Part shown: positions 8,352-15,639 of the stretch, piece after piece
How positions within the stretch are numbered: the stretch's first letter is position 1
How the letters are laid out: the number at the start of each line of letters is the position of its first letter
Source: Amycolatopsis rifamycinica
GTDB lineage: Bacteria; Actinomycetota; Actinomycetes; Mycobacteriales; Pseudonocardiaceae
Length of the DNA: 64,000 nucleotides
Assembly (NCBI RefSeq): GCF_000695625.1
Contig: NZ_JMQI01000002.1
Coordinates: 1 to 64,000, forward strand
Reading direction: 5' to 3'
The notes under the pieces: generated by a model
Databases searched by the model: none
What the model saw: only the letters and a program-made list of their open reading frames with translations
What the model was told of the DNA's origin: nothing
Translations under genes and position numbers: made by a program

Positions 8352-9190
8352 TCGGCGTCGAACTGCGGAAGCTCGCGCTGCGGCCGCGGGTCTGGTTCAG
8401 CGTGCTGCTGCTGTGCCTGCTGCCCGCCATCGTCGGCGTCTTCCTGGCGACGGCGGACTTCGCGCCGCCGCCGGGGCAGGGCGGGGCGTTCCTCTCGGCG
8501 GTGGTGAACGACGGCGCGCTGTACCCGGCCGCCGCGCTCGCGCTGGTGCTGCCGCTGTTCCTGCCGATCGCGGTCGCCGTCACCGCGGGCGACGCGATCG
8601 CGGGCGAGGCGGCCACCGGCACCCTGCGCTACCTGCTGGTGCGCCCGGCCGGCCGGACCCGGTTGCTGGGCGCGAAGATGGTCGCCCTCGCCGTGTACGT
8701 CACCGCGGCGATCGTCATCGTCGTGCTGACGTCGCTGGTGCTCGGGGTGATCCTGTTCGGCACCGGCGGCAACCCCGGCGTGGCGGGGCCGGGCGGGCAG
8801 CCGACCGGCGTGACGTCGTTGTCGGGGCAGTCGCTCAGCTCCTCGGCGCTGGGCCTGCGGCTGCTGGGCGCGGTGACCTACATCGTCGTGTCGATGCTCG
8901 GGTTCGCGGCCATCACCGTCTTCCTCTCGACGGTGTCCGACTCGGCGCTGGGGGCGGCGCTGGGCGGGCTGGCCGTGCTCATCACGAGCTCGGTGCTGGA
9001 GACCCTGGACGCGGCCGCGTCCGTGAAGCCCTACCTGCCGACGCACTACTGGCTGTCCTGGATCGACTTCTTCCGGGATCCGGTGCTGTGGCGCAACATC
9101 GACCACGGGCTGCTGCTGCAGGCCGGCTACATCGTGGTGTTCTTCGGGGCCGCGTGGGCGAACTTCGCGACGAAGGACGTCACGAGCTGA
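8348..9190 (+). CDS. ABC-2 type transporter permease
   Basis: 280 residues with about six predicted transmembrane helices and the ABC-2 hallmark GDAIAGEAATGTLRYLLVRPAGRTRLLGAK in the first cytoplasmic loop (described by its key residues, AGEAATGTLRYLL). ATG overlaps the ATPase stop (ATGA). Its 3' end overlaps the convergent lipase gene by 11 bp. It forms the membrane channel of the exporter encoded with the two preceding genes. Confidence 0.85.
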   Translation: MIGVELRKLALRPRVWFSVLLLCLLPAIVGVFLATADFAPPPGQGGAFLSAVVNDGALYPAAALALVLPLFLPIAVAVTAGDAIAGEAATGTLRYLLVRPAGRTRLLGAKMVALAVYVTAAIVIVVLTSLVLGVILFGTGGNPGVAGPGGQPTGVTSLSGQSLSSSALGLRLLGAVTYIVVSMLGFAAITVFLSTVSDSALGAALGGLAVLITSSVLETLDAAASVKPYLPTHYWLSWIDFFRDPVLWRNIDHGLLLQAGYIVVFFGAAWANFATKDVTS

Positions 9191-9986
9191 GGCACTCGGC
9201 GGGCGCTTCCAGCGGGGAAGTGCCGAGGGCCTGCAGGACGATCTCGGTGACGGCGGGATCGGTGGGCAGGTCGCCGTGGCCGGCCTGGTTGCCGGGGCAG
9301 ACCTCCTGCAGCGCGACGTTGACGGCGCCGTCGAGCCGGGCCGAGTCGGGCGGGGTCACCGTCTCGTCGTTCTCCGTCCAGAGCGACAGCCACGGCAGGC
9401 CGGGCGGGAGCGGCCGCTTGGCCACCTCCTGCAGGAGGCTGCTGCCCGGCGCCAGCTGGACGCACGCGGTGGGGCAGCCGCCCGGGACCAGCGCGCCGCC
9501 CGCCGTGGCCAGGCCGGTGCCGTGCATCGGCGCGCCGAGCGTCACGACCCGGCGGGCCTGGTGCGCGCCGCCCTCCCGGCTGACCCACAGCCGCGCCACG
9601 ACCCCGCCGGCGGAGTACCCGACGACGTCGACCGAGGGCGCGCCTCGCTGGTAGGCCTGCTCGACGGCGTCGGCGAGGACGGCGGCCTGTTCGACGAGGT
9701 CACCGGTGCCGTCGCCGGCCAGGGTGAGCACCTCGGCGGACCGGCCGGTGGCCTGCCGGATCCGTTCGGCGAGGGTTTCGAGCGCACCGCGTCCGCCGCC
9801 GTAGCCGGGGACGAGCAGCACCGGGCCGGGCGTGTTCTGGTCCGGCGTCCCGGCTTCGGGCGCGGCTTTCGCCCCCGATGCGGCGGCAAGGGCGACGACG
9901 ACCACGGCCACCACGGCGACGGCGACGCTGCTCAGCATCAGCCGCCGTCGCGGGCTGAGCCCGCCCCACCAAGCCGTAACTCGCAC
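9180..9986 (-). CDS. Secreted or membrane-anchored lipase (lipase class 2, alpha/beta hydrolase)
   Basis: 268 residues, GTG start. A basic N-terminus is followed by the hydrophobic segment VAVAVVAVVVVALAAA, acting as a signal peptide or anchor. The hydrolase domain starts with VLLVPGYGGG (oxyanion loop), has nucleophile Ser125 in GYSAGG, TLGAPMHGTG, and a late Asp (ENDETV) and His (QAGHGDL). This order matches EstA/lipase class 2 enzymes that hydrolyse triacylglycerols or esters. Convergent 11-bp overlap with the ABC permease. Confidence 0.83.
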   Translation of the reverse strand: MRVTAWWGGLSPRRRLMLSSVAVAVVAVVVVALAAASGAKAAPEAGTPDQNTPGPVLLVPGYGGGRGALETLAERIRQATGRSAEVLTLAGDGTGDLVEQAAVLADAVEQAYQRGAPSVDVVGYSAGGVVARLWVSREGGAHQARRVVTLGAPMHGTGLATAGGALVPGGCPTACVQLAPGSSLLQEVAKRPLPPGLPWLSLWTENDETVTPPDSARLDGAVNVALQEVCPGNQAGHGDLPTDPAVTEIVLQALGTSPLEAPAECLSS

Positions 9987-10011
9987 CCTTCCATCATGCC
10001 GCCGCCCGGGG

Positions 10012-10070
10012 CACTTTCACGTGAAAGTGACCCGGAGGACCGCCCTCCGGAACACTTTCACGTGAAAGTG
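10012..10070. repeat. Pair of 18-bp palindromes CACTTTCACGTGAAAGTG
   Basis: Identical perfect palindromes at 10012-10029 and 10053-10070. The 23 bp between them contain CCGGAGG and CCTCCGG arms, so the region can fold as one long nested hairpin (18-bp outer plus 7-bp inner stem). The same pair recurs at 46262-46322, with variants at 41042-41063 and 24796-24811. Here it lies between the lipase start and a small lipoprotein gene. Terminator-like or REP-like element; function inferred only. Confidence 0.85.
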
Positions 10071-10193
10071 ACCTGGAGGGGGGCTCCGGATGGCTCGGCC
10101 GATCCGGTGACGGGCCGGGAAGGCCTGAACGGCTCCCCGGTCGCCGCCGTGTGCCCGGTGGGAGTGGTGGAGACGGATCGGGGTGAGCCGGTC

Positions 10194-10370
10194 ATGCGTA
10201 TTCGCATCGTGGTGCTCGTCGTGCTCGTGGCGGAACTGGTCGCGTGCGGACAGCCGGCGGAGGAGGTGAGAGGCCGGGCGCGGCCGGTGCCGTCGAGCAC
10301 CGGAGTGTCCCGGTGCGAGCTGCTCGGGGACACGCCGGTCGTACCCGGCGAGGTCGTCGTGAAGCTATAG
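10194..10370 (+). CDS. Very small predicted lipoprotein
   Basis: 58 residues: MRIRIVVLVVLVAELVAC then a Pro/Arg-rich tail. A hydrophobic stretch ends in the lipobox-like LVAC, with Cys18 as the expected lipidation site. ATG 10194 is preceded by GGGGTGAG at a usable distance. No family recognised. Its 3' end overlaps the convergent EamA gene by 6 bp. Could be a spurious short frame, but the signal-plus-lipobox arrangement and ribosome site favour a real gene. Confidence 0.5.
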   Translation: MRIRIVVLVVLVAELVACGQPAEEVRGRARPVPSSTGVSRCELLGDTPVVPGEVVVKL

Positions 10371-11270
10371 CCGGACGTGCAGGCGAGCGGTGGCCGGAGA
10401 CCGGTGATCGACCGCGCCCGTCCGGACCGGCGGCCGCCACTGCGCGGCCACGACGGCGGCCAGCACGACCGCGGCGCCCAGCAGCTGCCACGCCGTCAGC
10501 CGCTGGCCGAGGACGAGCCAGCCGAGCAGGGTGGCGACCACCGGGCTCAGCAGCCCGAGGAACGTCACGTGGGTCGCCGTCAACGCGCGGATCCCGCGGA
10601 ACCACAAGGCGTACGCGAACGCCGCGCCGATCAGCGACAGGTAGGCGTACCCCGCGAGGTTCGCCGCGGACAGCGACGCGGGCGGAGCGCCCTCGACGGC
10701 CAGCTCGACCGGGACGAGCACCAGCCCGCCCGCGACGAGCTGCCAGCCGGTCGTCGCCAGCAGGGGTGCGGGGGACGTCCAGCGCTTGCTCAGCACGACC
10801 CCGACGGCCATCACGATCGCCCCGCCGGCCGCGGCGGCGACGCCGAGCGCGTCGAGCCGCGCGCCGGCCCGCAGCACCAGCAGGCTGACGCCGGCGACCC
10901 CGGCCATGCCCGCGAGCACCGTGCGCCGGGTGAAGCGTTCGCCGAGCAGGCCGGTGGACAGGCCGGCGACCAGCAGCGGCTGCAGGGCGCCCAGGGTGGC
11001 GGCCACCCCGCCGGGCAGCCGGTAGGCGGCGACGAACAGCAACGCGAGGAAGGCGCCGATGTTCAGCGTGCCGAGCACGAGCGAGCGCCACCACCAGTCG
11101 CCCTTCGGCAGGCGGCGGGTGAGCGCGACCAGCAGCAGCCCGGCGGGCAGGGCCCGGATGACGGCGGCGAGCAGCGGTCGGTCGGGCGGCAGGAACTCGG
11201 TGGTGACGAGGTAGGTGGTGCCCCAGAGGGCCGGGGCCAGCGCGGTGAGGACGAGCTGTTTGCTGAGCAC
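10365..11270 (-). CDS. EamA/DMT-family transporter
   Basis: 301 residues with about ten hydrophobic helices in two EamA repeats: LWGTTYLVTTEFLPPDRPLL opens the first, VAAAAGGAIVMAVGVVLSKRW the second, and LSPVVATLLGWLVLGQRLT is a typical late EamA motif. Probable exporter of a metabolite or drug. GTG start at 11270. The gene is divergent from marR, and the repeated operator-like sequences begin within its first codons, so it is the likely target of that regulator. Confidence 0.87.
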   Translation of the reverse strand: MLSKQLVLTALAPALWGTTYLVTTEFLPPDRPLLAAVIRALPAGLLLVALTRRLPKGDWWWRSLVLGTLNIGAFLALLFVAAYRLPGGVAATLGALQPLLVAGLSTGLLGERFTRRTVLAGMAGVAGVSLLVLRAGARLDALGVAAAAGGAIVMAVGVVLSKRWTSPAPLLATTGWQLVAGGLVLVPVELAVEGAPPASLSAANLAGYAYLSLIGAAFAYALWFRGIRALTATHVTFLGLLSPVVATLLGWLVLGQRLTAWQLLGAAVVLAAVVAAQWRPPVRTGAVDHRSPATARLHVRL

Positions 11271-11346
11271 TAAGGTAGATTACCTCAGCGCTAAGGTAAT
11301 TGGCTACCCTTTCACTTACCGCTAAGGCATCGGTTACGCTGGGGCG
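11266..11346. promoter_or_regulatory. Divergent EamA/marR control region with three CTAAGG repeats
   Basis: Three direct repeats of a GCxCTAAGGTA-like element (starting about 11267, 11288 and 11319), plus the inverted repeat AGGTA-GAT-TACCT (about 11273-11285). The first copy overlaps the GTG start of the EamA gene, and the set fills the 76 bp between the genes. This is what one expects for a MarR dimer repressing both genes. Confidence 0.65.
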
Positions 11347-11844
11347 ATGGCCGACCACGTGGACCGGATACTGGCGCAGTGGCACGCCGAGCGTCCCGAC
11401 CTCGACGTTTCCCCGATGGCCGTGATCGGCCGCCTGGCCCGGCTGAGCGCACTGGTCGACGCGGAGCTGCGCCGGACCTTCGCCCGCCACGGCCTGGACC
11501 GGGCGACGTTCGACGTCCTCGCCACCCTGCGCCGCAGCGGCCCGCCGTACCGGCTGACCCCGACCGAGCTGATGCGGTCGGCGATGGTGACGTCCGGGGC
11601 GATCACCCAGCGCCTGGACAAGATGGAGGCGCGGGGCCTGGTCGAGCGCACTCCGAACGAGGCGGACGGCCGCGGGGTGCGGGTACGGCTGACCGAAGCC
11701 GGGGGCGAGCTGATCGATCGGGTGCTGCCGGAGCACGTCGAGACCGAGCACCGCATCTTGGCCGCGTTGGACGCCGGGGAGCGCGACGGGCTGGCCGCGA
11801 CGCTGCGGACCCTGCTGGAGAGCCTGGGCGGCTCGGTCGCCTAG
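11347..11844 (+). CDS. MarR-family transcriptional regulator
   Basis: 165 residues: dimerisation helices flank a winged helix (TPTELMRSAMVTSGAITQRLDKMEARGLVERTPN, key residues around 60-95, then the wing DGRGVRVRLTEAG). Likely repressor of itself and of the divergent EamA exporter, released by an unknown ligand. Its stop codon overlaps that of the convergent MBL gene by 4 bp. Confidence 0.9.
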   Translation: MADHVDRILAQWHAERPDLDVSPMAVIGRLARLSALVDAELRRTFARHGLDRATFDVLATLRRSGPPYRLTPTELMRSAMVTSGAITQRLDKMEARGLVERTPNEADGRGVRVRLTEAGGELIDRVLPEHVETEHRILAALDAGERDGLAATLRTLLESLGGSVA

Positions 11845-12797
11845 GAGATCGCCCAGGAGATCTGCCGGACCGGTTCGCCGCCCAGCAGCAGATCCAGGTC
11901 GATCCGGCCGCCCGCCGCGGCCAGCACCGCGTCGATCGCCAGATCGACATCGAGCTTCCGGCCGTGCTGGTCGGCGTACGCGCGCATCAGGTTCCCGATG
12001 TGGCGCTCCGGATTCCGCCACGACGGCCACCGCATCGACGCCTGCTTCGCCAGCTTCGCGAAGTTGGACTGCCGCGTGGTCGCCTCCAGCAGCCATTCCA
12101 GGTAGACGCGCATCCCGTGGAAGGCCGTGTGGCCGGGCGTGGCCACCGGGCCGTGGCCGGGCACCAGCGTGCGCGGCCGGAACGTGTCCTGGAGCCAGGC
12201 GAGCGCGTCGAGCCAGCCGGGGATCGACCCGTGCACCGCTATCGGGGTGTCGCCGATGAACACCAGGTCGCCGGTGAACAGCGTGCCCGACCGCGGCTCG
12301 TGCACCACCAGGTCGCCCGCCGTGTGCGCGACGCCGGGCACCGCCACGACGTCGACGACCGCGCCGCCCAGGTCCAGCTTCTGCCAGCCGGTCACCGGCC
12401 GGACCGCGCCGGGCTCCGGGGGCTCGAGCACGCCCCAGCGGGTGTAGGTGAAGACGTTGCCGTAGGTCTGCGGCCCGGCCTTGACCAGGTCGAGGCTGCC
12501 CGGCGCGGCCAGCGCCGTCCCGCCGTCGCGCAGGGCGACACCGAGTCCGTTGTGGTGTTCGCCGTGCGCGTGCGTGATGACGACCGTGAGCTCCTGGTCG
12601 CCCGCGTACTTGCGGACGTCGCGCAGCAGCTCCAGCGTCGCCTGCTCGGTGCCGCAGGTGTCGATCAGGGCGACGCCCTCGGTGCCCTGGATCCAGCCGC
12701 TGTTCGCGACGAACCACTCGGCCGGGCTCTTCACGTAGGCCACCACTCCCGGCCGCGCGTGGCGCAGCGGGACGATGTTCGATCTGACGGCCGGCAT
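11841..12797 (-). CDS. Metallo-beta-lactamase-fold hydrolase
   Basis: 318 residues starting at ATG 12797, behind a strong AGGGGAGGAAAGC ribosome site; the frame stays open upstream but without family similarity. The metal-binding motif reads THAHGEHHN (His76, His78, Glu80, His81), so the usual Asp of HxHxDH is Glu. Later ligands are in VAHTAGDL, FTGDLVF and VPGHGP. The C-terminal ~100 residues (EWLLEATTRQSNFAKLAKQA on) are helical, as in alkyl-sulfatase or quorum-lactonase relatives. Cytoplasmic hydrolase with unknown substrate; Asp-to-Glu occurs in some MBL subfamilies and need not abolish activity. Confidence 0.8.
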   Translation of the reverse strand: MPAVRSNIVPLRHARPGVVAYVKSPAEWFVANSGWIQGTEGVALIDTCGTEQATLELLRDVRKYAGDQELTVVITHAHGEHHNGLGVALRDGGTALAAPGSLDLVKAGPQTYGNVFTYTRWGVLEPPEPGAVRPVTGWQKLDLGGAVVDVVAVPGVAHTAGDLVVHEPRSGTLFTGDLVFIGDTPIAVHGSIPGWLDALAWLQDTFRPRTLVPGHGPVATPGHTAFHGMRVYLEWLLEATTRQSNFAKLAKQASMRWPSWRNPERHIGNLMRAYADQHGRKLDVDLAIDAVLAAAGGRIDLDLLLGGEPVRQISWAIS

Positions 12798-12934
12798 GCT
12801 TTCCTCCCCTGAACGGACGATGCGGTTAACGACGGTCACCGGGTGAGGTTGCGCGGTTTCTCCCGGAATGTTTCCGCCCATTTCTGTCGGCTGACCGGTC
12901 GAGATTTTTTTCGGATCGGTCCCGGTCAAAGGTC

Positions 12935-12977
12935 TTGACAGTCGATCACGACCGTCCATACTGGTATATACCTTTAT
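12935..12977 (+). promoter_or_regulatory. Upstream PTS promoter (P1) with GntR-type operator
   Basis: TTGACA (12935-12940) is followed after 16 bp by CATACT (12957-12962). Overlapping the -10 is ATACTGGT-ATAT-ACCTTTAT (12958-12977), which matches the palindromic operator of the downstream promoter in all but two positions of the right arm. Probable first promoter of the PTS operon, repressed by the GntR regulator encoded at the far end. Confidence 0.65.
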
Positions 12978-13020
12978 GGGAGGGTCCGGGAGAAAAATCC
13001 AGGGGGACTTCGCGCTCGTG

Positions 13021-13056
13021 GGCCGACGGAAGGTCTGAGGGGTCCTTCCGTCGGCC
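13021..13056 (+). promoter_or_regulatory. 13-bp perfect hairpin between the two PTS promoters
   Basis: GGCCGACGGAAGG (13021-13033) pairs perfectly with CCTTCCGTCGGCC (13044-13056) around a 10-nt loop. It lies downstream of P1 and upstream of P2, so only P1 transcripts contain it. It could be an attenuator or mRNA-stability element; no U-tract follows. The 339-bp gap 12798-13136 otherwise holds only the two promoters. Confidence 0.6.
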
Positions 13057-13081
13057 GCGCGAAGGCCGGTCACCGGCAGTG

Positions 13082-13110
13082 TTGACACAGATACTGGTAC
13101 GAACCAGTAT
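13082..13110 (+). promoter_or_regulatory. Main PTS promoter (P2) with 20-bp palindromic operator in the spacer
   Basis: TTGACA (13082-13087), 17-bp spacer, CAGTAT (13105-13110). The perfect palindrome ATACTGGT-ACGA-ACCAGTAT (13091-13110) fills the spacer and the -10, so a bound repressor would block RNA polymerase. The architecture resembles DasR-type GntR sites (TGGT...ACCA). The right half plus the next 15 bp is repeated almost exactly at 17735-17757, before the GntR gene. Confidence 0.8.
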
Positions 13111-13136
13111 GTCTCCTGCCGTCCGGGAGGAGAAAC

Positions 13137-13613
13137 ATGGCGGGGGCACACGTCCGGATCGACAACCGGCTGATCCACGGTCAGGTCACCGTCGCGTGGA
13201 CCCGCCGCCTCGGCGTGCGCCGGCTGATCGTCTGCAACGACGAGGTCGCCACCGACGACCTGCAGCTCATCCTGCTGCCGCAGGCCGCCCGCGGCCTGCC
13301 CACGGACGTGCTGTCGGTCGAGGCCACGCTGGCCGCCGAGGCCGGCGCCGGGGTCATGATCATCGTCAAGCACCCGGCGGACGTCTTCCGGCTCGTCGAG
13401 GGCGGGCTGCGGCCCGAGGTCGTCAACGTCGGCAACGTCGCCCCCCGGCCGGGGGACCCCTACACCATGGTCACCCGCTCGGTCGCGGTCACCGCCGACG
13501 AGGCCGACGCCTACCGCAAGCTCGCCGCCGCGGGCGTCCCGCTGGTCACCCAGCTGCTGCCGCAGGACAAGGCGGCCGAATTCGTCCCCTTGCTCGACCG
13601 GAAAGGGCTGTAA
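13137..13613 (+). CDS. PTS mannose/fructose/sorbose family IIB component
   Basis: 158 residues, close to the usual EIIB-man domain length. The phosphorylation site is His14 in VRIDNRLIHGQV, the family signature. It passes phosphate from IIA to the sugar at the IIC-IID membrane complex. ATG 13137 follows GGGAGGAGAAAC. First gene of an operon with IIC-IID, IIA and a ceramidase-like enzyme. Enzyme I and HPr are not in the window and must be supplied from elsewhere. Confidence 0.92.
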   Translation: MAGAHVRIDNRLIHGQVTVAWTRRLGVRRLIVCNDEVATDDLQLILLPQAARGLPTDVLSVEATLAAEAGAGVMIIVKHPADVFRLVEGGLRPEVVNVGNVAPRPGDPYTMVTRSVAVTADEADAYRKLAAAGVPLVTQLLPQDKAAEFVPLLDRKGL

Positions 13614-13620
13614 CCGGAGC

Positions 13621-15240
13621 ATGCTCGTCGCACTGGCCCTGACCCTCTGGGCGATCTACTGCACCTACGACGGGCTCGGCCCGTTCCTCATCTACGCCCA
13701 GCGCCCGCTGATCGCCGGTTCGGTGGCCGGGCTGATCACCGGGCACCCGCTGCTCGGCCTGCTGGTCGGCGCGACGCTGGAGCTGGCGGCCCTGGGTGTC
13801 TACACCTACGGCGGCGCGACCATCCCGGACTACCAGACCGGCGCGATCGTCGGCACCGCGCTGGCCGCGGGTGCCGCGGGGGACGCGCCCGCGCAGGCCG
13901 CGATCGGGATCGGCGTCGGGCTGCCAGCGGCGATCCTGCTCTCGGCGCTGGACCCGGTCGGCAAGATGGTCACCACCGCGCTGGTGCACCGGGCCGACGG
14001 CTACGCCGCCGACGGCAACGCGCGCGGCCTGGCGGTGGTCCACTGGGTCAGCCTGGTCCCGTGGGTGGCGGTGCGCGCGATCCCGACGTTCCTCGCCGCG
14101 CTCGCCGCGTCCGGCGGGCTGGTCAAGGACATCACCGCGAGCATCCCGGCCGGGTTCGTCCACGGGATGACGCTGGCCGGGTCGCTGCTGCCGGCGGTCG
14201 GCTTCGCGCTGCTGCTCGGCATGATGGAGCTGTCGCGGTACTGGTACCTGCTGCTCATCGGGTTCGTCGGGTTCGCCTACCTGCACCTGCCGGTGCTGGG
14301 GATCGCGCTGGTCGGCGTCGCGGTCGCGATGCTGTTCGTGACGCTGAAGCGCGACGAACCGGTGCTCGCCGTGCCGGAGGCGGCCGTGGAAGAGTCCACC
14401 GCGGACCCGCGGCTGACCAGGCAGGACCTGCGCCGGGTGTTCCGCCGGTACTTCTGGTCGAGCCAGATCTCCTGGAACTACGAGCGGATGCAGGCGCTCG
14501 GGTTCGCGTACTCGATGGAGCCGGTGCTGCGCCGGCTGTACCCCGAGAAAGCGGACTACGTCGCCGGCTTGCAGCGGCACCTGCAGTTCTTCAACACCTC
14601 GGTGCTGGTCGGCGGCCCGCTGATCCTCGGCTCCAGCGTCGCGCTCGAGGAGGCGGGGACGCCGAAGTCGGCCGCGAGCACGAAGGTCGCGCTGATGGGG
14701 CCGATGGCCGGCATCGGCGACACCGTCGTCTTCGCGCTGTACAACAGCATCGTCTTCACCATGGGCGCGTCCTGGGCGCTGCAGGGCAACTGGCTCGGGC
14801 CCGCCTTCGCCGCCGTGATGGTGCTCGTGCCGTACGCGCTGGTGCGGCGCTGGCAGTTCGGATTCGCCTACCGTGAGGGGAAGCGGCTCGCCGGGCACCT
14901 CGCCGCCGGCGCGCTCGCGCGGGTCGCCCAGGGGGCGACCGTGCTCGGGTTCGTCGTCCTCGGCGGGTTCATCCCGTCGATCGTCAAGGTCGTCACCACG
15001 CTGACCTACCGGCAGACGACCACGGTCCAGGGGCAGCCGGTGACGCAGTCGGTGGCGATCCAGGACCGGCTCGACGAACTGCTCCCGTTCCTGCTCCCGG
15101 TGCTCGTCACGGCCGGGGTGTACCTGCTGACGGTCAAGGCGCGGCTGCGGCCGGTCTGGGTCATCGGCATCGTCGTCGTCGCCGGAGTGGTCCTGGGGTG
15201 GCTCGGCTGGTTCGCGCCGTCGGCCCCGGCGAAGAGTTAG
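13621..15240 (+). CDS. Fused PTS IIC-IID membrane components (mannose family)
   Basis: 539 residues. Residues 1 to about 245 form a IIC domain (multi-helix, ATLELAALGVYTYGGATIPDYQTGAIVGTAL-like core; key motif LELAALGVYTYGG). Residues from about 265 form a IID domain opening with RRYFWSSQISWNYERMQALGFAYSM and including GPMAGIGDTV. IIC and IID are usually separate genes; here a single frame covers both, joined by a short hydrophilic linker (PEAAVEESTADPRLTRQDL). Together they translocate and phosphorylate a sugar or amino sugar. Confidence 0.88.
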   Translation: MLVALALTLWAIYCTYDGLGPFLIYAQRPLIAGSVAGLITGHPLLGLLVGATLELAALGVYTYGGATIPDYQTGAIVGTALAAGAAGDAPAQAAIGIGVGLPAAILLSALDPVGKMVTTALVHRADGYAADGNARGLAVVHWVSLVPWVAVRAIPTFLAALAASGGLVKDITASIPAGFVHGMTLAGSLLPAVGFALLLGMMELSRYWYLLLIGFVGFAYLHLPVLGIALVGVAVAMLFVTLKRDEPVLAVPEAAVEESTADPRLTRQDLRRVFRRYFWSSQISWNYERMQALGFAYSMEPVLRRLYPEKADYVAGLQRHLQFFNTSVLVGGPLILGSSVALEEAGTPKSAASTKVALMGPMAGIGDTVVFALYNSIVFTMGASWALQGNWLGPAFAAVMVLVPYALVRRWQFGFAYREGKRLAGHLAAGALARVAQGATVLGFVVLGGFIPSIVKVVTTLTYRQTTTVQGQPVTQSVAIQDRLDELLPFLLPVLVTAGVYLLTVKARLRPVWVIGIVVVAGVVLGWLGWFAPSAPAKS

Positions 15241-15249
15241 GAGTCCGCC

Positions 15250-15639
15250 ATGTCCGTCCCGATCATCCTCGCCGGCCACGGCCGGCTGCCCTCCGGTGTC
15301 GGCGAGGCCGCCGAAATGATCCTCGGCCCGCAGTCGCGGCTGAAGGTGTGCGAACTGAGCCCGCGCGACAGCCCGGAGGAGTTCGGTGCCCGGCTGCTCG
15401 CGCTGGCCCACGACGCCGAGGGCGTGCTCGTGCTCGCCGACCTGCACGGCGGCTCGCCGTTCAACGCCGTCCGCGCGCTCGCGGCCGCGCACCCGCGGTT
15501 CCAGCTGGTGTCCGGGCTGAACCTGCCGATGCTGCTGGAAGTCCTGCTGCACACGACCGACGACGTCACCGAGCTCGCGGGAGTGGCCCGGGCCGCCGGC
15601 CGCGACGGCGTCGTCGACGTCCTGGAATCGACCTGGTGA
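15250..15639 (+). CDS. PTS mannose family IIA component
   Basis: 129 residues with the EIIA-man fold. The phosphorylatable His10 lies in LAGHGRLPSG, and DLHGGSPFNAV is a typical second motif. It accepts phosphate from HPr and hands it to the IIB protein encoded first in the operon. Its stop overlaps the GTG start of the ceramidase-like gene by 4 bp, which argues for coupled translation. Confidence 0.92.
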   Translation: MSVPIILAGHGRLPSGVGEAAEMILGPQSRLKVCELSPRDSPEEFGARLLALAHDAEGVLVLADLHGGSPFNAVRALAAAHPRFQLVSGLNLPMLLEVLLHTTDDVTELAGVARAAGRDGVVDVLESTW

